Assembly: GCA_936450465.1 (NCBI GenBank)
Contig: OW388302.1
Coordinates: 14,967,530-15,031,529 of the forward strand
Reading direction: 5' to 3'
Source: Gibbula magus
Lineage: Eukaryota > Mollusca > Gastropoda > Trochida > Trochidae
DNA length: 64,000 bases
Shown: one piece after another, positions 12,472 through 23,930 of the stretch
Numbering within the stretch: the stretch's first letter is position 1
Layout: each line of letters starts with the position of its first letter
The notes under the pieces: model-generated
The model's database searches: none
What the model saw: only the letters and a program-made list of their open reading frames with translations
What the model was told of the DNA's origin: nothing
Translations under genes and position numbers: made by a program

Positions 12472-12837
12472 TTAAAGGGGCAGTAGCACGTTTTTTCAAT
12501 GAAATAAGTCGATGAAATGTATTTGAAAAATAATGTCAACAAAAGTAATCCACCCTTCTCTCTTCGGAATATCAAGTTAAAAAAAAGAGTGTATATGGTC
12601 CCGTAAAGCCATGGGGATCGTTTTTGTCATTCTAAATAATAAATTGTGTTCACAATAAAATGGCCGCCATGCAATTTTTGCTTTATACGCAACACTGTTA
12701 TAACCACTTCGGATAATTGTTATGTGTATTACGATGTTTTACCCTCTAAAGTAATTATAAATGACATAAACTGTCATTATAATTGGAAAAATATGAAAAA
12801 ATAAAATTTCCTAAAAAACGTGCTACTGCCCCTTTAA
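12472..12837 (+). mobile_element. TTAA-type MITE family A, full-length
   Basis: Ends TTAAAGGGGCAGTAGCACG and CGTGCTACTGCCCCTTTAA with a complete interior of about 366 bp. This is a good reference copy for the family. Confidence 0.93.
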
Positions 12838-13560
12838 TGGCCCTTGAGCGATCCAAACAATTCAATCAATAGATAGCAAGATGTCCACGAGTAATTGCAC
12901 TGTAATACCCGTTTGTCAAATCCTAAGACATTCAAAAACTCATTCAATTAGTTAAAAGGTCAAACCGTCATGCACCAGGTGAACCTTTGAATTCAAAACC
13001 TGCAACCCTAATCGCCATTACTTTCTAAATTCACTTATAATCTGAAATGAAGACACCAACAAAAGGGTAAAATCACAAACAGATGTGATATAGGTGACGA
13101 TCCATGCTTAATTGAATTCCAAACAAATAAAACTGAATTTCTTTAAGAAGAAATATAGAAAAATAGATGTTGCATCTTTGACCAGCTATTTCACTAGAAC
13201 CATATGTGACCAACTATATTCATTATAATTTTTGGTAACTAACTATTTCACTTGATCAATTTGGGACCGACTTCTTCACTCGAATTATTTCTGACCAACT
13301 AATTCACTACTATTGTGAACAACTATTTCAATTCAAAAAATATTTTCTCAACATCAATGAATATCAACGATCTCGAATAAGGATGAATTCAATGAAATTA
13401 CTTCTTACTTACTGAATTAACTTCAATACTGGAATAGATTGGACACTGTTCATACAATACAATGAAAGAATTATAAATACATGGAAGGTATCCTCTTCTT
13501 ATATATCTATCAAGGAAATCATAACCTACATGTATACCAACAGGCAACGAATACTCTCAT
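12838..13560. other. Unassigned AT-rich sequence
   Basis: No gene recognised. A weak recurring phrase (gaccaactattt-cact) appears several times at about 13180-13330 and suggests an eroded short tandem repeat. Confidence 0.35.
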
Positions 13561-13729
13561 CAAACATTACCAATTGACTCCACAAACACTCTCAATTGGT
13601 TTTACAAACACCTCCAAAAGAATATTTAAACATCAATGATCGATATATTAAACTTTGTTCAACTCGATAAAACTGCAAACTCACATTGATCCCCCCAAAA
13701 CACACACTCGACAAACACCCCGCTCCCCC

Positions 13730-13770
<41 letters not shown>

Positions 13771-14290
13771 CCCCTTTCCGCAACTAATATGTCTCCTTGT
13801 TAAAATCAATCCGTTCCCCTTACTATCAATGATTATACCTCAGTAATCACATTTGATTGCTGACTCAGAACCAATCGAACTTTCCTTCCCCCTCAACTCC
13901 CCCTTAACTCATCTCTGTTCCATTAATCGTGTGGCTCTTCACAGCAAATTGACCAATCGGAGAGGATAAACGATATGAAAGGTTGCAGTGTGTACGATTA
14001 GGATCGAATGATTTAAGCCGTTATCGATTTGCATTTTTGTAAAAGAGGAGGGAGATAGTACACCGCCTTGTGTAACACCTCTCTTGTCTGTCCAAATATG
14101 CGATTACAACGTCGGCTTTTGTCTTCACAAACATTATCAGCTGCCTTCATAAACAATTTAACAGGCTTCGCAAACATTACCAATTGACTCCACAAACACT
14201 CTCAATTGGTTTTACAAACAGCTCCAACAGACTATTTAAACATCAATGATCGATCTATTAAACTTTGTTCAACTCGATAAAACTGCATAG
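13561..14290 (+). repeat. Dispersed repeat family H, forward copy 2, with internal direct repeat
   Basis: A segment of about 120 bp (about 13563-13677) is repeated at about 14177-14287. Shared phrases include caaacattaccaattgactc, cacaaacactctcaattggt and catcaatgatcgat. The pair brackets a poly-C tract and a block shared with 11691-12080. Confidence 0.75.
13724..13776. repeat. Poly-C tract
   Basis: About 40 nearly uninterrupted C residues inside family H. Its length is likely unstable and prone to sequencing error. Confidence 0.95.
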
Positions 14291-14403
14291 AAGACGTGTG
14301 TTATTAACACCGTTCACATTGAACACAAAGCACAGTTGCAAGCCAATTGTTGAGGTTGAGGTTGAGCTGAGGTTAGGTGATTTGGGGTTTAACGCCGCTT
14401 TCA

Positions 14404-15000
14404 AGATTAATATATATAAATAATGCACAGATAATTCACATCTCTTCATATTACAAAAGATCTGCCCTAAGATAATGTACGTTGTGTACGTTGAATGTTA
14501 ACTGGAATATATGTATGATTTTTTAAATTTAAGTTTTAAAGGGGCAGTAGCACGTTTTTTTCGCTAAAATAAGATGATGAAATGTAATGTCACCAATGAT
14601 AATACATCCTTATTACATCGAAAAATCACGTGGTTCCGTTAAGCCATGGGAATCATTTTTGTCATTCAAAATAATAAAATGTGTTCACAATAAAATGGCC
14701 GCCATGCAATTTTTGCTTTATACGCAACACCGTTATTAACACTACGGATTTGTTTTTTAAGATGTTTTACCCTCTAAAGTAAATATATGACATAAAGTAC
14801 CATTATAAATTGGAAATTTAAAGGACAATTTGCAAAAAAAAACGTGCTACTGCCCCTTTAAATACCGGAAGTAGTAAATGCAATTTTCGCAGGAACCACA
14901 ATATCGGCAATATTTGAATTTTGCGCATTGCTTACACTGTGTATTAGAAATCAGCGGAAGTTTCAGACATTAAACTTAAAGAGCCATCATTACCGGAAAA
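14404..15000 (+). mobile_element. TTAA-type MITE family B, interrupted by a family A MITE
   Basis: The left part (14404-14535: atataaataatgcac, acaaaagatctgccc) and the right part (14862-15000: acaatatcggcaatatttga, attgcttacactgtgtatta) match consecutive portions of the family B copy at 46711-47335. A family A element sits between them, so A inserted into an existing B copy. Confidence 0.7.
14536..14861 (+). mobile_element. TTAA-type MITE family A nested in family B
   Basis: Ends TTAAAGGGGCAGTAGCACG and CGTGCTACTGCCCCTTTAA. The interior has small deletions relative to 12472-12837. The target was a TTTTAAA stretch that is still visible uninterrupted in the B copy near 46853. Confidence 0.92.
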
Positions 15001-15928
15001 TTGCTAAAATCACACTTATTAGTAAAAAGGTGTTTTCCAGTCTAAATATAGATCAGGTCTATCATTTTCAAGCGCAAAGCATTGTGGTCTAACTCACCCA
15101 CTTTAAACTTACAACCAAATGAGAGACATAGTGTATGAGTACTAACGTAAATTGATATATACAAGTTTTGGTGTTTATTAATTAACTATTCCATGCAATT
15201 ACATAGCACATATAGATATTGAAATTAAAGTTCTACCGAACTAGGTTTTGGCTTGAATTGTATAATAAATGAGAATATATACATCATAATGTGTCACAGT
15301 ATGCTATTTAAATGATAATGAAACTATCCTTTAACACAATAAATGTAAATATATTGTATATTCACGGGACATTTATTGTCTGCGAAGTGGTTATCGCCGG
15401 TTTTTAGCGGTTTGTCAATATTGTCTTCCTTATTTTAAAACCAAATGAGATATGTATTATTTACAGTTGCTGATTACGTATTTACATGTATGAAACTCGA
15501 CCAAGCGGAACGGCGGCAGTTCATGTTGTACTTTCCAAACAACTATTAATAACAGTTACCGCCATTTCCGAATTCATTATGTATTTTAAAAAATCTTACA
15601 ATCTTATTCAAATATTGACATATTCAACACATTTCATTTCATGAATAGAATTTTATTAAATAAATGGCATTTTACCAAACAAAATTAACAGCAATTGACG
15701 AATGCTGTTCCATTTTAATTTTTTTCTCATTGACAATTGCCCTTAAAGGTTTTTATGAATTATAATATGTCCTGATTTGCATACGTTTGTAAGTTTTATT
15801 TAAAGGGGGACTTATGATAAAACATGTCCGATCATTTATGTTTTGTGTAATAATCACTGATATGCCTTTTCTCAAGTTGTGTTTTAATCTGTTGAAAATA
15901 AGATATACTTTCGTTTACGGTGTATATT
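15001..15928. other. Unassigned AT-rich sequence
   Basis: No gene or element recognised with confidence. Confidence 0.3.
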
Positions 15929-16266
15929 CAGAGACCATCAAATAAAGGGCCTGGACTTGGGAATAGAGTATCATCAACTATGTGTGCCTCGGCCAGATGT
16001 GTAATCAACCCGACTTGAAGCCCTGGTGTGATTGCAAAAAGTAAACACTTGAAACATCATGTAATATTTACAAAACACCAAATGAAACTTTATCATATCT
16101 TATTTCATACATCCTGGTAACCAATGAAATATTTTAATATTAAATAAGTTATAAGAGAAACAAAATCGTCACTTTTGAATTTTTTCCGGACGCCATCTTG
16201 TTAAAGCGAGGCACACAAATATTCCCGCCTGCGGCTGAGTCCAGTCCCTTTATTTTATGGTCTCTG
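15929..16266. mobile_element. MITE with about 70-bp imperfect inverted repeats
   Basis: The outer ends cagagaccatcaaataaagg and the reverse complement of cctttattttatggtctctg pair, and similarity continues for about 70 bp (ctggact, then tgtgtgcctcg). A 7-bp direct repeat, gtatatt, flanks it (15922-15928 and 16267-16273). Length is 338 bp with no coding capacity. The termini and near-8-bp duplication are compatible with a hAT derivative, which is an inference. Confidence 0.8.
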
Positions 16267-16274
16267 GTATATTG

Positions 16275-17490
16275 TATCTGAAAACGTTTGAGCGGTTATC
16301 TCCCGTCTGACAGACAGGCAGCTGACCGACATGCCATCTGACAGACACCTAGTGGAAGGTTAATTAGGTCATCCCCTACAGATACAATGGAACAGTCCAC
16401 AGTCAGATTAGAGCAGCGTAGAGTGGGCTTCGTTAACGAACAGTAAAGACAACATAGGTTCTTGTTGTGATCAGAGGACATTAGATTTTAAAAGGTGAAA
16501 GCAACAAAACAAAATGATGAAAGATTTTTTTCAAATTAGAAAATCAAAACCAAAATTCATAATTGATTTTATAAATTAATGGGCAATTCATAGTTTACTT
16601 ATACCACTATGTTTTATTTCATATTGATAAAATTATGAGACTTTGTCGAATGTATGTAGATTTTTAAAAGTTAAGATTACACAGATTCATTAACCCTATC
16701 AGGGCTACGCTATTATTCAGTATCTTTTATTTTGAAATTTGAAGGTCTTACCTTGACATTCAAGATACTCAGTTGAAAATTCAACTTAATATTTTGAAAA
16801 TTTTATTTTATTTCTTGAAAATTTAATTTTGTATCTTGAAAATTTAATTTTGTATCTTGAAAATTAAACCTAATTTTGTTGAATATCCAACTCTATTTTG
16901 TTGAATATTCACAGTTAATATTTAACTTGTAACTACACCTTTGAAACTTTAATACACAACGATAACAAATTGTTATTATACTTTTTAATGTTTTTAATTC
17001 AACTGTAAAACTTTAAAATTACAATTTTGCATCATTGACATTGTAAACATTCGAGATAATATCTTCAGTTTTCAAGCTATCGAGATGATTTTTCTAAATA
17101 TTAAGTGGAAATTTCAACATACCAAGTTGAATTTTAAAGAAAATATTTTGAGGTTTAAGGAAAATATGTGGAATTTTAAAGATACAAAGTTCAATTTTCA
17201 AGTTCAATTTTCAAGAGTTCTTTGTTCAGTTGTCAGGATAGGTCAAATGTGAAATATATCAAATGTGAAATGTGCTGCTTAACATACATTGAAAGGTGAT
17301 TTTTTAATGTTATTTAAATAAATACTCATATTTAATTACATTGTTTTGTCTTTTATTCGGACTAGTCTATTACAATGAATAGGTAACAAGCAGTAACTCA
17401 GCTGTGCACCGAACCGTAAATGTTGTTGTTTTAAGGCGTCTGTCAGCTGCCTGTCTGTCAGGTGGGTGGTTACCGTTTGAGCAAGTCAAA
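16275..17490. mobile_element. Large foldback-like element
   Basis: Arms of about 45-50 bp near 16280-16326 (cgtttgagcggttatctccc, tgacagacaggcagctgac) are repeated inverted near 17438-17490 (gtcagctgcctgtctgtca, ggttaccgtttgagc). The interior has A/T-rich short repeats in both orientations (ttgaaaatttaattttgtatc at 16750-16870; gaattttaaagatacaaagt at about 17170-17215), which strengthens the foldback symmetry. No transposase is visible. Confidence 0.6.
16745..16870. repeat. Tandem repeat, about 22-bp unit
   Basis: Three to four units of tatcttgaaaatttaatttt lie within the foldback element. Confidence 0.75.
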
Positions 17491-17736
17491 CAATAATTCA
17501 CTAAATAAGCCCCAGTGCAATGTTGAAGAATGACACTTAGCTTAAGCGTTGTTTTGTACCATGATTTCCTGGTCCTAAAAGGCAAATTGCTGTCATATGT
17601 TACATGTTAGATACAAGTAACTTTACAACTAATGTATAGCACATGGAAGGTGTATTGTGGGCCTCTTTTCAAAAATAGACATTTGAAGATTTGGACTAAA
17701 GGTTTCAACATATTCTTAAAACCTTCTTCGTAACTC

Positions 17737-17884
17737 TTAAAGGGGCCGCCATGCATTTTTGCTGTATACGCAACACCGTTATCACCACTACGGATTTGTG
17801 TTTTAAGATTTTTTACCCCCTAAGGTTATTTAAATGACATAAACTATCATTATAAATGGGGAAAACGTGCTACAGCCCCTTTCA
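17737..17884 (+). mobile_element. TTAA-type MITE family A, large internal deletion
   Basis: Begins TTAAAGGGGCcgccatgcattt: the left terminus is joined directly to the interior ggccgccatg. It then runs to cgtgctacagcccctttca. The deletion removes roughly half of the element between two short GGC-containing sequences. Confidence 0.85.
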
Positions 17885-18270
17885 TGACAGACACGATGAG
17901 AGGGAGATGAAGCTATACATTTTGATATCAATGTACAGAAACGTAAAATATGGATATTATTTTAATGGAAACAATGTTTAGTTTCAGAAGGTTTCTTAAG
18001 TCATTAATTATTACTCTCAAAAGGTAAATAAATTATTTTTGTGAATTAACTTTTTCTCCCCGAAAAACAGATAATACATGTTCTGCAACTGTAACAAATG
18101 ACTGACTATAGCCAGCTACGACCCTACTAACTAAACCAATTGTATCTAAATATATGCACAGCCGTTTCTATCTTGAATCAATGAGTCTGTTTGCACGCGA
18201 ATTCTGTCGATGAAGCCCTCGCGAGCAGACAAGCGACACAGCGTTTAAGATGTTCCCTAGAACAGTAATT

Positions 18271-19645
18271 AGACAGACAGACAGACAGACAGATTTTATT
18301 AGCGCAAGCCAAGTTTGGCCTCTGACCATACATTGTTAATAATACATGATACGGTGCTGAGGTAAACAATCGACAATGATGTATTAATTGTTGTTTCTTA
18401 ATTGAAAAGCTTCATACACAAATTTACTCAGGGAGCGCTGAATATTAATATTTTCTGATGACAATAATTGTGTACATTTATAAACGGAATAGCGATTACA
18501 ATAATATTTCTTTAAGTGGACAGATCTCAAATGAGAGTACAATGGACATTGTAGTAAAAAGTGAAATTCATCTTCGATCTCGTGAAGATGACAATGCATA
18601 CATAATCGTTGATCTCTTGGAATTCTACTGCTACTATATTTACCTGTTTCAATTAATAATGTGTGGGACGATAGTCTTAATTTACTTAGTGCACATCTAT
18701 GTTTGAAATTCAAAACATTAACTAAATAACTTTCCAATCCAAAGTTTTCCTTAAATTGCTTATATAACTGATATGTGGCATATTTTCTCATTTCCTGGTA
18801 CCAATAAGTAATGAATTTATCCTGGAGTCGCCGCTTCGATAATGACAAGAAAACTGGAACATTTACGTCAAAGGGAGACAACCATGCATAGAGCAGCCCG
18901 TTTACAGCAGGAATATCCTTAACATGGCGTAACCAACCAGAACTTTCATCTAGATTAGAATATACTTCCCTAAAAATAAAATTTTCTGATCTTACAACTT
19001 TAAACCAAAATTTAACCATTTGTAAATCTCGCTTAATATAAAGAGGAAATCTTCCAAGTTCTCCATAAACTAGTAGATTACTTGTACAATACTTAACACT
19101 GAGGATATTTTTACAGAATCTACGATAAACTCGCTCTATACAATCACTCTGTGTCCAGCCCCATACCTCACACCCATAGTGCAATACCGGTACAACACAA
19201 GCATCAAACAACCCCAATGATGTTTTAACATTAATCTTATTTTTTCTAATTTCTTTTAATAAAGCATTACAGGCCTTGAGTCCCTTATCCGCCAGTAGAT
19301 TAATAGCTGGTGACAAATTTCCATTAAATTTAAATGATAAACCAAGATAATCAAACTCTGTAAGACTTTCAAGTTGAATTGAACCATAATAGTAAACCTG
19401 CTTTGGTAAAGTGTATGACTTCTGGAAAGTGACTACTTTAGTCTTGTCTATATTCACAGAAAGCCCCCAGACATTGCAATAATCTAACAAACTATTGAGC
19501 TGAGATTGTAAACCAGAGGAAGATGTGCTCATGAGAACCATATCGTCAGCGAAGAGGAGCAAAAACAGCATGAGATCATGTAAATCTAGACCAGAAGTAA
19601 TATTTTCCTGTAATTTAAATTCGAGATCCTTAATAAAAAACGAGA
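18271..19645 (-). mobile_element. Non-LTR retrotransposon (LINE), 5'-truncated 3' half
   Basis: On the minus strand the element runs from a 5' truncation near 19645 through the C-terminal half of the reverse transcriptase and a carboxy-terminal CCHC-like motif. It continues through a short 3' untranslated region containing ggccaaacttggcttgcgct and aataaaa, and ends in a (CTGT)n tail at 18271-18293. The tetranucleotide tail replaces poly(A), which is typical of several invertebrate LINE clades. The clade is not assigned. Confidence 0.85.
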
Positions 19646-19676
19646 ACTGTTCAATAGGGTAAACACATGTGTTCAT
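18384..19676 (-). CDS. LINE ORF2 fragment: reverse transcriptase C-terminal part plus zinc-knuckle tail
   Basis: A 430-codon open frame. In the intact family this protein copies element RNA into DNA at the nicked target. Residues 42-45 are FADD in the context LLFADDMVLMS, the catalytic box of non-LTR reverse transcriptases (usually YADD or FADD). Preceding FFIKDLE (about 13-19) fits the upstream palm. Following SVNIDKTKVV (about 74-83) and LTEFDYLGLSF are typical thumb-side sequence. Near the C-terminus C359-x2-C362-x9-H372-x4-C377 is the CCHC-type motif seen downstream of the RT in many LINEs. The endonuclease and the first RT blocks are absent, so the protein is not functional alone. The first 11 residues look like flanking sequence read in frame by chance. 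The absence of stops over 1.3 kb suggests a fairly recent insertion. Confidence 0.88.
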   Translation of the reverse strand: MNTCVYPIEQFSFFIKDLEFKLQENITSGLDLHDLMLFLLLFADDMVLMSTSSSGLQSQLNSLLDYCNVWGLSVNIDKTKVVTFQKSYTLPKQVYYYGSIQLESLTEFDYLGLSFKFNGNLSPAINLLADKGLKACNALLKEIRKNKINVKTSLGLFDACVVPVLHYGCEVWGWTQSDCIERVYRRFCKNILSVKYCTSNLLVYGELGRFPLYIKRDLQMVKFWFKVVRSENFIFREVYSNLDESSGWLRHVKDIPAVNGLLYAWLSPFDVNVPVFLSLSKRRLQDKFITYWYQEMRKYATYQLYKQFKENFGLESYLVNVLNFKHRCALSKLRLSSHTLLIETGKYSSSRIPRDQRLCMHCHLHEIEDEFHFLLQCPLYSHLRSVHLKKYYCNRYSVYKCTQLLSSENINIQRSLSKFVYEAFQLRNNN

Positions 19677-19934
19677 TTCACAATCAGAATTTCACCCATC
19701 ACATTGTCATTGAACTACGAGACGGGGTACATTGTATATAGGGCGAAAACTTTTAAATATCATTCGATTGAACTGCTGACTTTTCCGAGGTTTCCTTTTT
19801 TAGGCGGCAAGTCTCCTAGCCCTCAAAAATCTTTGTAGTTGTGTCTATTCATAAATCTGTGGCGTGTAAGAACGGAAATTCCGGCTAATACTACCACATT
19901 CAGTAGCGCGCGTCAGTCGGGGGTGTGTAGATGA

Positions 19935-20095
19935 ATGATTTTCTTATATATATATATATATATAGAAATATCACAAGAAATGTTCAAACTCTATGGTCAC
20001 ATATATCAAAATAAAAAAGACGAAGTTGAAATAAGTTTGGCTAACGTTTTCAATAGTACATCATGTATCTACTTCTTCAGGCCGTTTAATGCAGT
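19935..20095. repeat. Possible Penelope-like or other retroelement terminus (weak)
   Basis: After a (TA)n run at about 19947-19964, the reverse complement contains cctgaagaagtagatacatg and gaaaacgttagcc. These resemble the gaagaag and cgaaacgtt phrases near ends of some Penelope-like retroelements. The resemblance is short and from memory. Confidence 0.25.
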
Positions 20096-20120
20096 AACTG
20101 ACATACAGTACATAGCACTA

Positions 20121-20148
20121 TGACGTCACACAGGAACCTATGACGTCA
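20121..20148. promoter_or_regulatory. Pair of consensus CRE sites
   Basis: Two perfect palindromic TGACGTCA sites at 20121-20128 and 20141-20148, spaced exactly 20 bp start to start, each preceded by cta. This is the binding sequence of CREB/ATF-type bZIP factors. No gene start is recognised nearby. Confidence 0.4.
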
Positions 20149-20199
20149 TAATGTACTTTGACAACAATAGATGGTTATGATGTAAACAAGATCATGTTT

Positions 20200-21830
20200 T
20201 GCCATTTGATTTTGGCGCATATTTATGAATGAAATGCGATTCTTTCAAAAGTAAATCATTATCATTGTTGTAATTGAGTTTGTAAATCGGGAAAACTTTG
20301 AATTTGCCTTTACCACATTTATCTAAATGTTCACTGAGAGAGAGAGACCTAAAAATGTAGAAATTTGAATAATAAAAGATGTTGTCGACATAAATTACCT
20401 TCTTGAACTTTAATATGATTAAGCGTCTTTACTGTGGGACATCATAAAACAAGCTAAAACAACCTTTTTGAGCCTCCTATCTCGTCTAGCTAAGCAGATT
20501 TGAAAACAACGATTTCTTAAAACGAGCATTCTTCAGGAACATGAACAGATAATGTTTTGAAATTTCACATTTAGTTCAGTTGGCTTCTAAAGACATGATG
20601 TATCTTTGTTTCAGTCGTGTTTATCACCCGTGGATGGAATTATGCTGTAGTGTGTATTGTGACGTTTCTTTAATGCGGGTACGTCGGGAAAAACCATCAC
20701 AGTTTTGATCACAACCTATACGTATCCTATTATATTCGACGTCCTGCATTCATATTTGATGTCCTAGCTGAACATAAACTTAACCTACCACAGTAAACAG
20801 TGTATTTAAAATCGTTTCCCAAATTAACGTGCAAATATACATGCACACGTGTACGTGCAAAATGGCGATCGCACTGCTGAACAGGCCTTGAATTGATTGA
20901 CGTGTTTGAATTCTCTTTGGTACAAATTTCCTCACTGAAATTGACATGCAATGAAAGGTACAATCAATCGAGTGAATGAATGGACTGATCGGTCGCAGGA
21001 AATGCTACACAGTAATTGTTCACGTAAGGCTTGGGCAACTAAATCGTATCATTAACATGAAAGAGACAATTATTTCGTTACACGCACTTCAAGTGCATGA
21101 CTTGGACATAAAACAGACCACGCGCAAATACCTTTGTGTAATTTAGCCGATCGTAAACTTGCGAAAGCAATTGTTAGGTCACATGAAAACTCGTGTTTCT
21201 CATTAAAAGGACACCTATTAAATTTGAAACAACCTTTATTGTGTACATAACATCCGAATAATGAAATGAGATTTCGAAAGGAGCATCTGTTTCGTTTTAT
21301 AGATTTCCGAAACAATTACTTTTTTGCGAAACAGAGAAATCAAGGGCTATTGGACAAGAATTATGTTTCAAAAGATTTTTTAATATATTTTATTGCAAGA
21401 AGGTCAAACGGCTTAGGCATATGTGAAACGCTTAGGCATTCTCCTTTATACAAATGGTTAATATATTTATTTAATTATTAAGAGGTAACAAAAGTAAATA
21501 AATACATCTTTTACATTATGATATGTGCAAGAAATGTACAATGTGATACAATGCAAATCAAATATATAATTATCATAGTATTTACATAACAATAAAGGTA
21601 ATTGGAATATGTATAACTATTTGACGCAGTAAAACAACCTTGACGATCATTTCAAGCAGAATGTATACAATACCATAATCATATATGGTTGAGGCATTGT
21701 ATGATGTATATTAAAGACATTATAATAATTAGAAAATGAAATATGGATGACTAGACTTTGCCTTATTCACTGTCAGAACTAAACGTTATTGAAAGTATAT
21801 TTTATTCAGGTTATGTATGTATCATTAATC
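20200..21830. other. Unassigned sequence with some CpG-bearing patches
   Basis: No gene recognised on either strand. A patch at about 20640-20960 has several CpGs (acgtcggg, acacgtgtacgtgc), but no exon structure is apparent. Confidence 0.3.
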
Positions 21831-21832
21831 TT

Positions 21833-21955
21833 ATAAAGTAAATTAGTCTTGATATAATTAAATTAGTATTGATGTGAATAAGTCTTGATATAATTAAATA
21901 AGTCTTGATATAAGGCAAATAAGTCTTGATATAAGGCATAATAAGTATTGACATT
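21833..21955. repeat. Short tandem repeat, about 20-bp unit
   Basis: Five to six units of aagtcttgatata plus attaaat or aggcaaat. Confidence 0.85.
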
Positions 21956-22191
21956 TCGCTAGCACAGCATTTTACTTCCATCCAGGTACACAGTGATACT
22001 GCTGGTAAAGAAAATATTGTGTCCACTCATTGTTTTGTTTGATATATTATTTTAACTCCTAATCGTGTTAATCGGGGGTTTGATAGATTCAGAAACCGAT
22101 AAAACATATTATCATCCAAAACTGTGTAACATTGTTACATTTGGGTTCGCCCTATCTGCGGCAACCTCTCTCTATCGCTGGTTAATATAAA

Positions 22192-22305
22192 CTTTGCTGC
22201 ATTTCTCTAACTTGTATGTGCAAGCGCAGAGCGCTACGTGAAGGTCAGGCGCAATGCGCCACTAGGCTAGCACAGAACAGTTTGGGAAATGCAGCAAAGC
22301 TTAAA
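22192..22305. repeat. Inverted repeat around a GC-richer loop
   Basis: ctttgctgcatttc (about 22192-22205) is repeated inverted as gaaatgcagcaaag (about 22287-22300). The intervening sequence has palindromic gcgcagagcgct and gcgcaatgcgc. This is probably a small foldback element. Confidence 0.55.
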
Positions 22306-22420
22306 TAGTGAATGATGGAGACTTGCGCGAGGTATGGCTTACGGAGACGTTGTATCTGCAATAGGCTTAGGTGTACTCTCGGGATTCGAACTCAGACAAT
22401 TCGCGTCAGACAATAATCGC

Positions 22421-22510
22421 CATCCTCGGTTACCCATGGTTTTATATATGCTCCGTGTGATATAGTGGAGAGTAACGGAGCATATATAAAACTATGGGTA
22501 ACCGAGGATA
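22421..22510. mobile_element. 90-bp hairpin transposon with 9-bp target duplication
   Basis: Nearly the whole element is a stem: the left arm (atcctcggttacccat, then gttttatatatgctccgt) pairs with the right arm with a single internal mismatch over about 36 bp, leaving a loop of about 16 bp. It is flanked by a perfect 9-bp direct repeat, aataatcgc (22412-22420 and 22511-22519). Confidence 0.85.
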
Positions 22511-22754
22511 AATAATCGCAATGCTCTGACTATTCCAACGGTCACCTTAACCTTGACAAAATATGAACATGACAAAAATAATAAAATCATTATCTAAGAC
22601 CCTAAAGTAATAGATTCTTAGTTGGGTATTAATGTTTCTCGGCTTCTGTATAAACTGAGAGACAGAGTGAGGAAAGTTCAAGTTGGACCTGTGAAATTAC
22701 GCATGTGACCTAAAACAACTTTGTCTTTCAAACCAAAACGTGTGATCTAAAGTA

Positions 22755-22852
22755 AGGCTGTTCAATATTATTGCAATACCAATATATTGCAATACAGAGT
22801 TTTGCAATACAGGTATTGCAATACGATTGTCATATCGCAATATATTGCACAA
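22755..22852. repeat. Clustered attgcaata palindromes
   Basis: Six or more occurrences of attgcaatac/atattgca within 95 bp, many overlapping the palindrome tattgcaata. The cluster could be the subterminal repeat region of a hAT-like transposon, but no partner end was found. Confidence 0.5.
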
Positions 22853-23160
22853 ACAAATATTAAGTCAAACTTATTCATTTATCTTGTAAAAGGCACATTT
22901 ATTGGTTTAACTTGTATTAAGAAAATTATTGTGAATTGCTAGAATGTGTTGGACTGTATTAAAATGATCCTTTTTAAAGATCTGAAAGTCAAAAGATCCA
23001 ACTCGACGAAAAAACTTTAAAAGTCAACACTTGTTACAAAATATATATATAGGGAATCTAAAATGACAATTTCTTACTTAAGTCTTCACCAAAAACTGCA
23101 TGTGATCCAAAACACAATCCCAAATCAAATCACAATTTCATGTAGTAAATATCATACAAA

Positions 23161-23350
23161 GTGTGCGGGATTCGACCCCGTACCTCTTTATCCGAAACCT
23201 ATCACGTTAATCACTGCGTTATCCCACTCCGAACACTAGACCATCAACAGTATTTGGTATTGTATTTGGCAACCTTGACACTGCGTAGAAAACTCCTGCC
23301 TCCCCGACTTTCCCAGTCGGACGGTGAAATTTCAAAAGCAGCCTGTCCGG
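23161..23350 (-). mobile_element. tRNA-derived repeat, family 3, reverse
   Basis: On the minus strand: gagtgggataacgcagtgat (A-box-like) and ggggtcgaatcccgcac (B-box-like), with the same atttggcaaccttga body phrase found in the 24 kb and 35 kb repeats. No functional tRNA cloverleaf is evident. Confidence 0.6.
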
Positions 23351-23930
23351 TGGTCGGGTAGATATTTTAGTCTATTACTACATATTTTTCGCAATAACAA
23401 GCAGGGTAAACTTTCGTCAGTCTGAGATGTAATGGTATTGTAAAACATTAAATCCAAATTACGATAACCAGCGTAACTGTACGCTTTATATATACACTCT
23501 TTGCACTGCTTTTTATGTACTGATTACAAAGCGACTATAGCTTGCTTGTAAAATGAAAAGTCTGTCGCAAAATATAAACATTTAGTCAGTTTCAACATTC
23601 TAGATCTTACTCAAAGGCACTTTGCTGAATGCATATTTTATATTCTTTATTAACTTGACAACTCCACGAACAAATTATTAAAAACCAAAGTCATCGTTTG
23701 AAAGGCATATATGGGCAATGTTTGTAAGATTTCTCGTGTTTGTGAATCCATTTCAGTAAATATGACGATACAAATAAATATGAGTTAAGTTGGATATATC
23801 AGCATACTTTCAATTGCAATTTATATTAGAATATCTTTAAAATGGCTCGACAATGTCAAGAAATAATTAATTGCGTCGATGGTCGACTACTGTTGTAATT
23901 AATGTAATTGGAAATTATTATAATTGTCGA

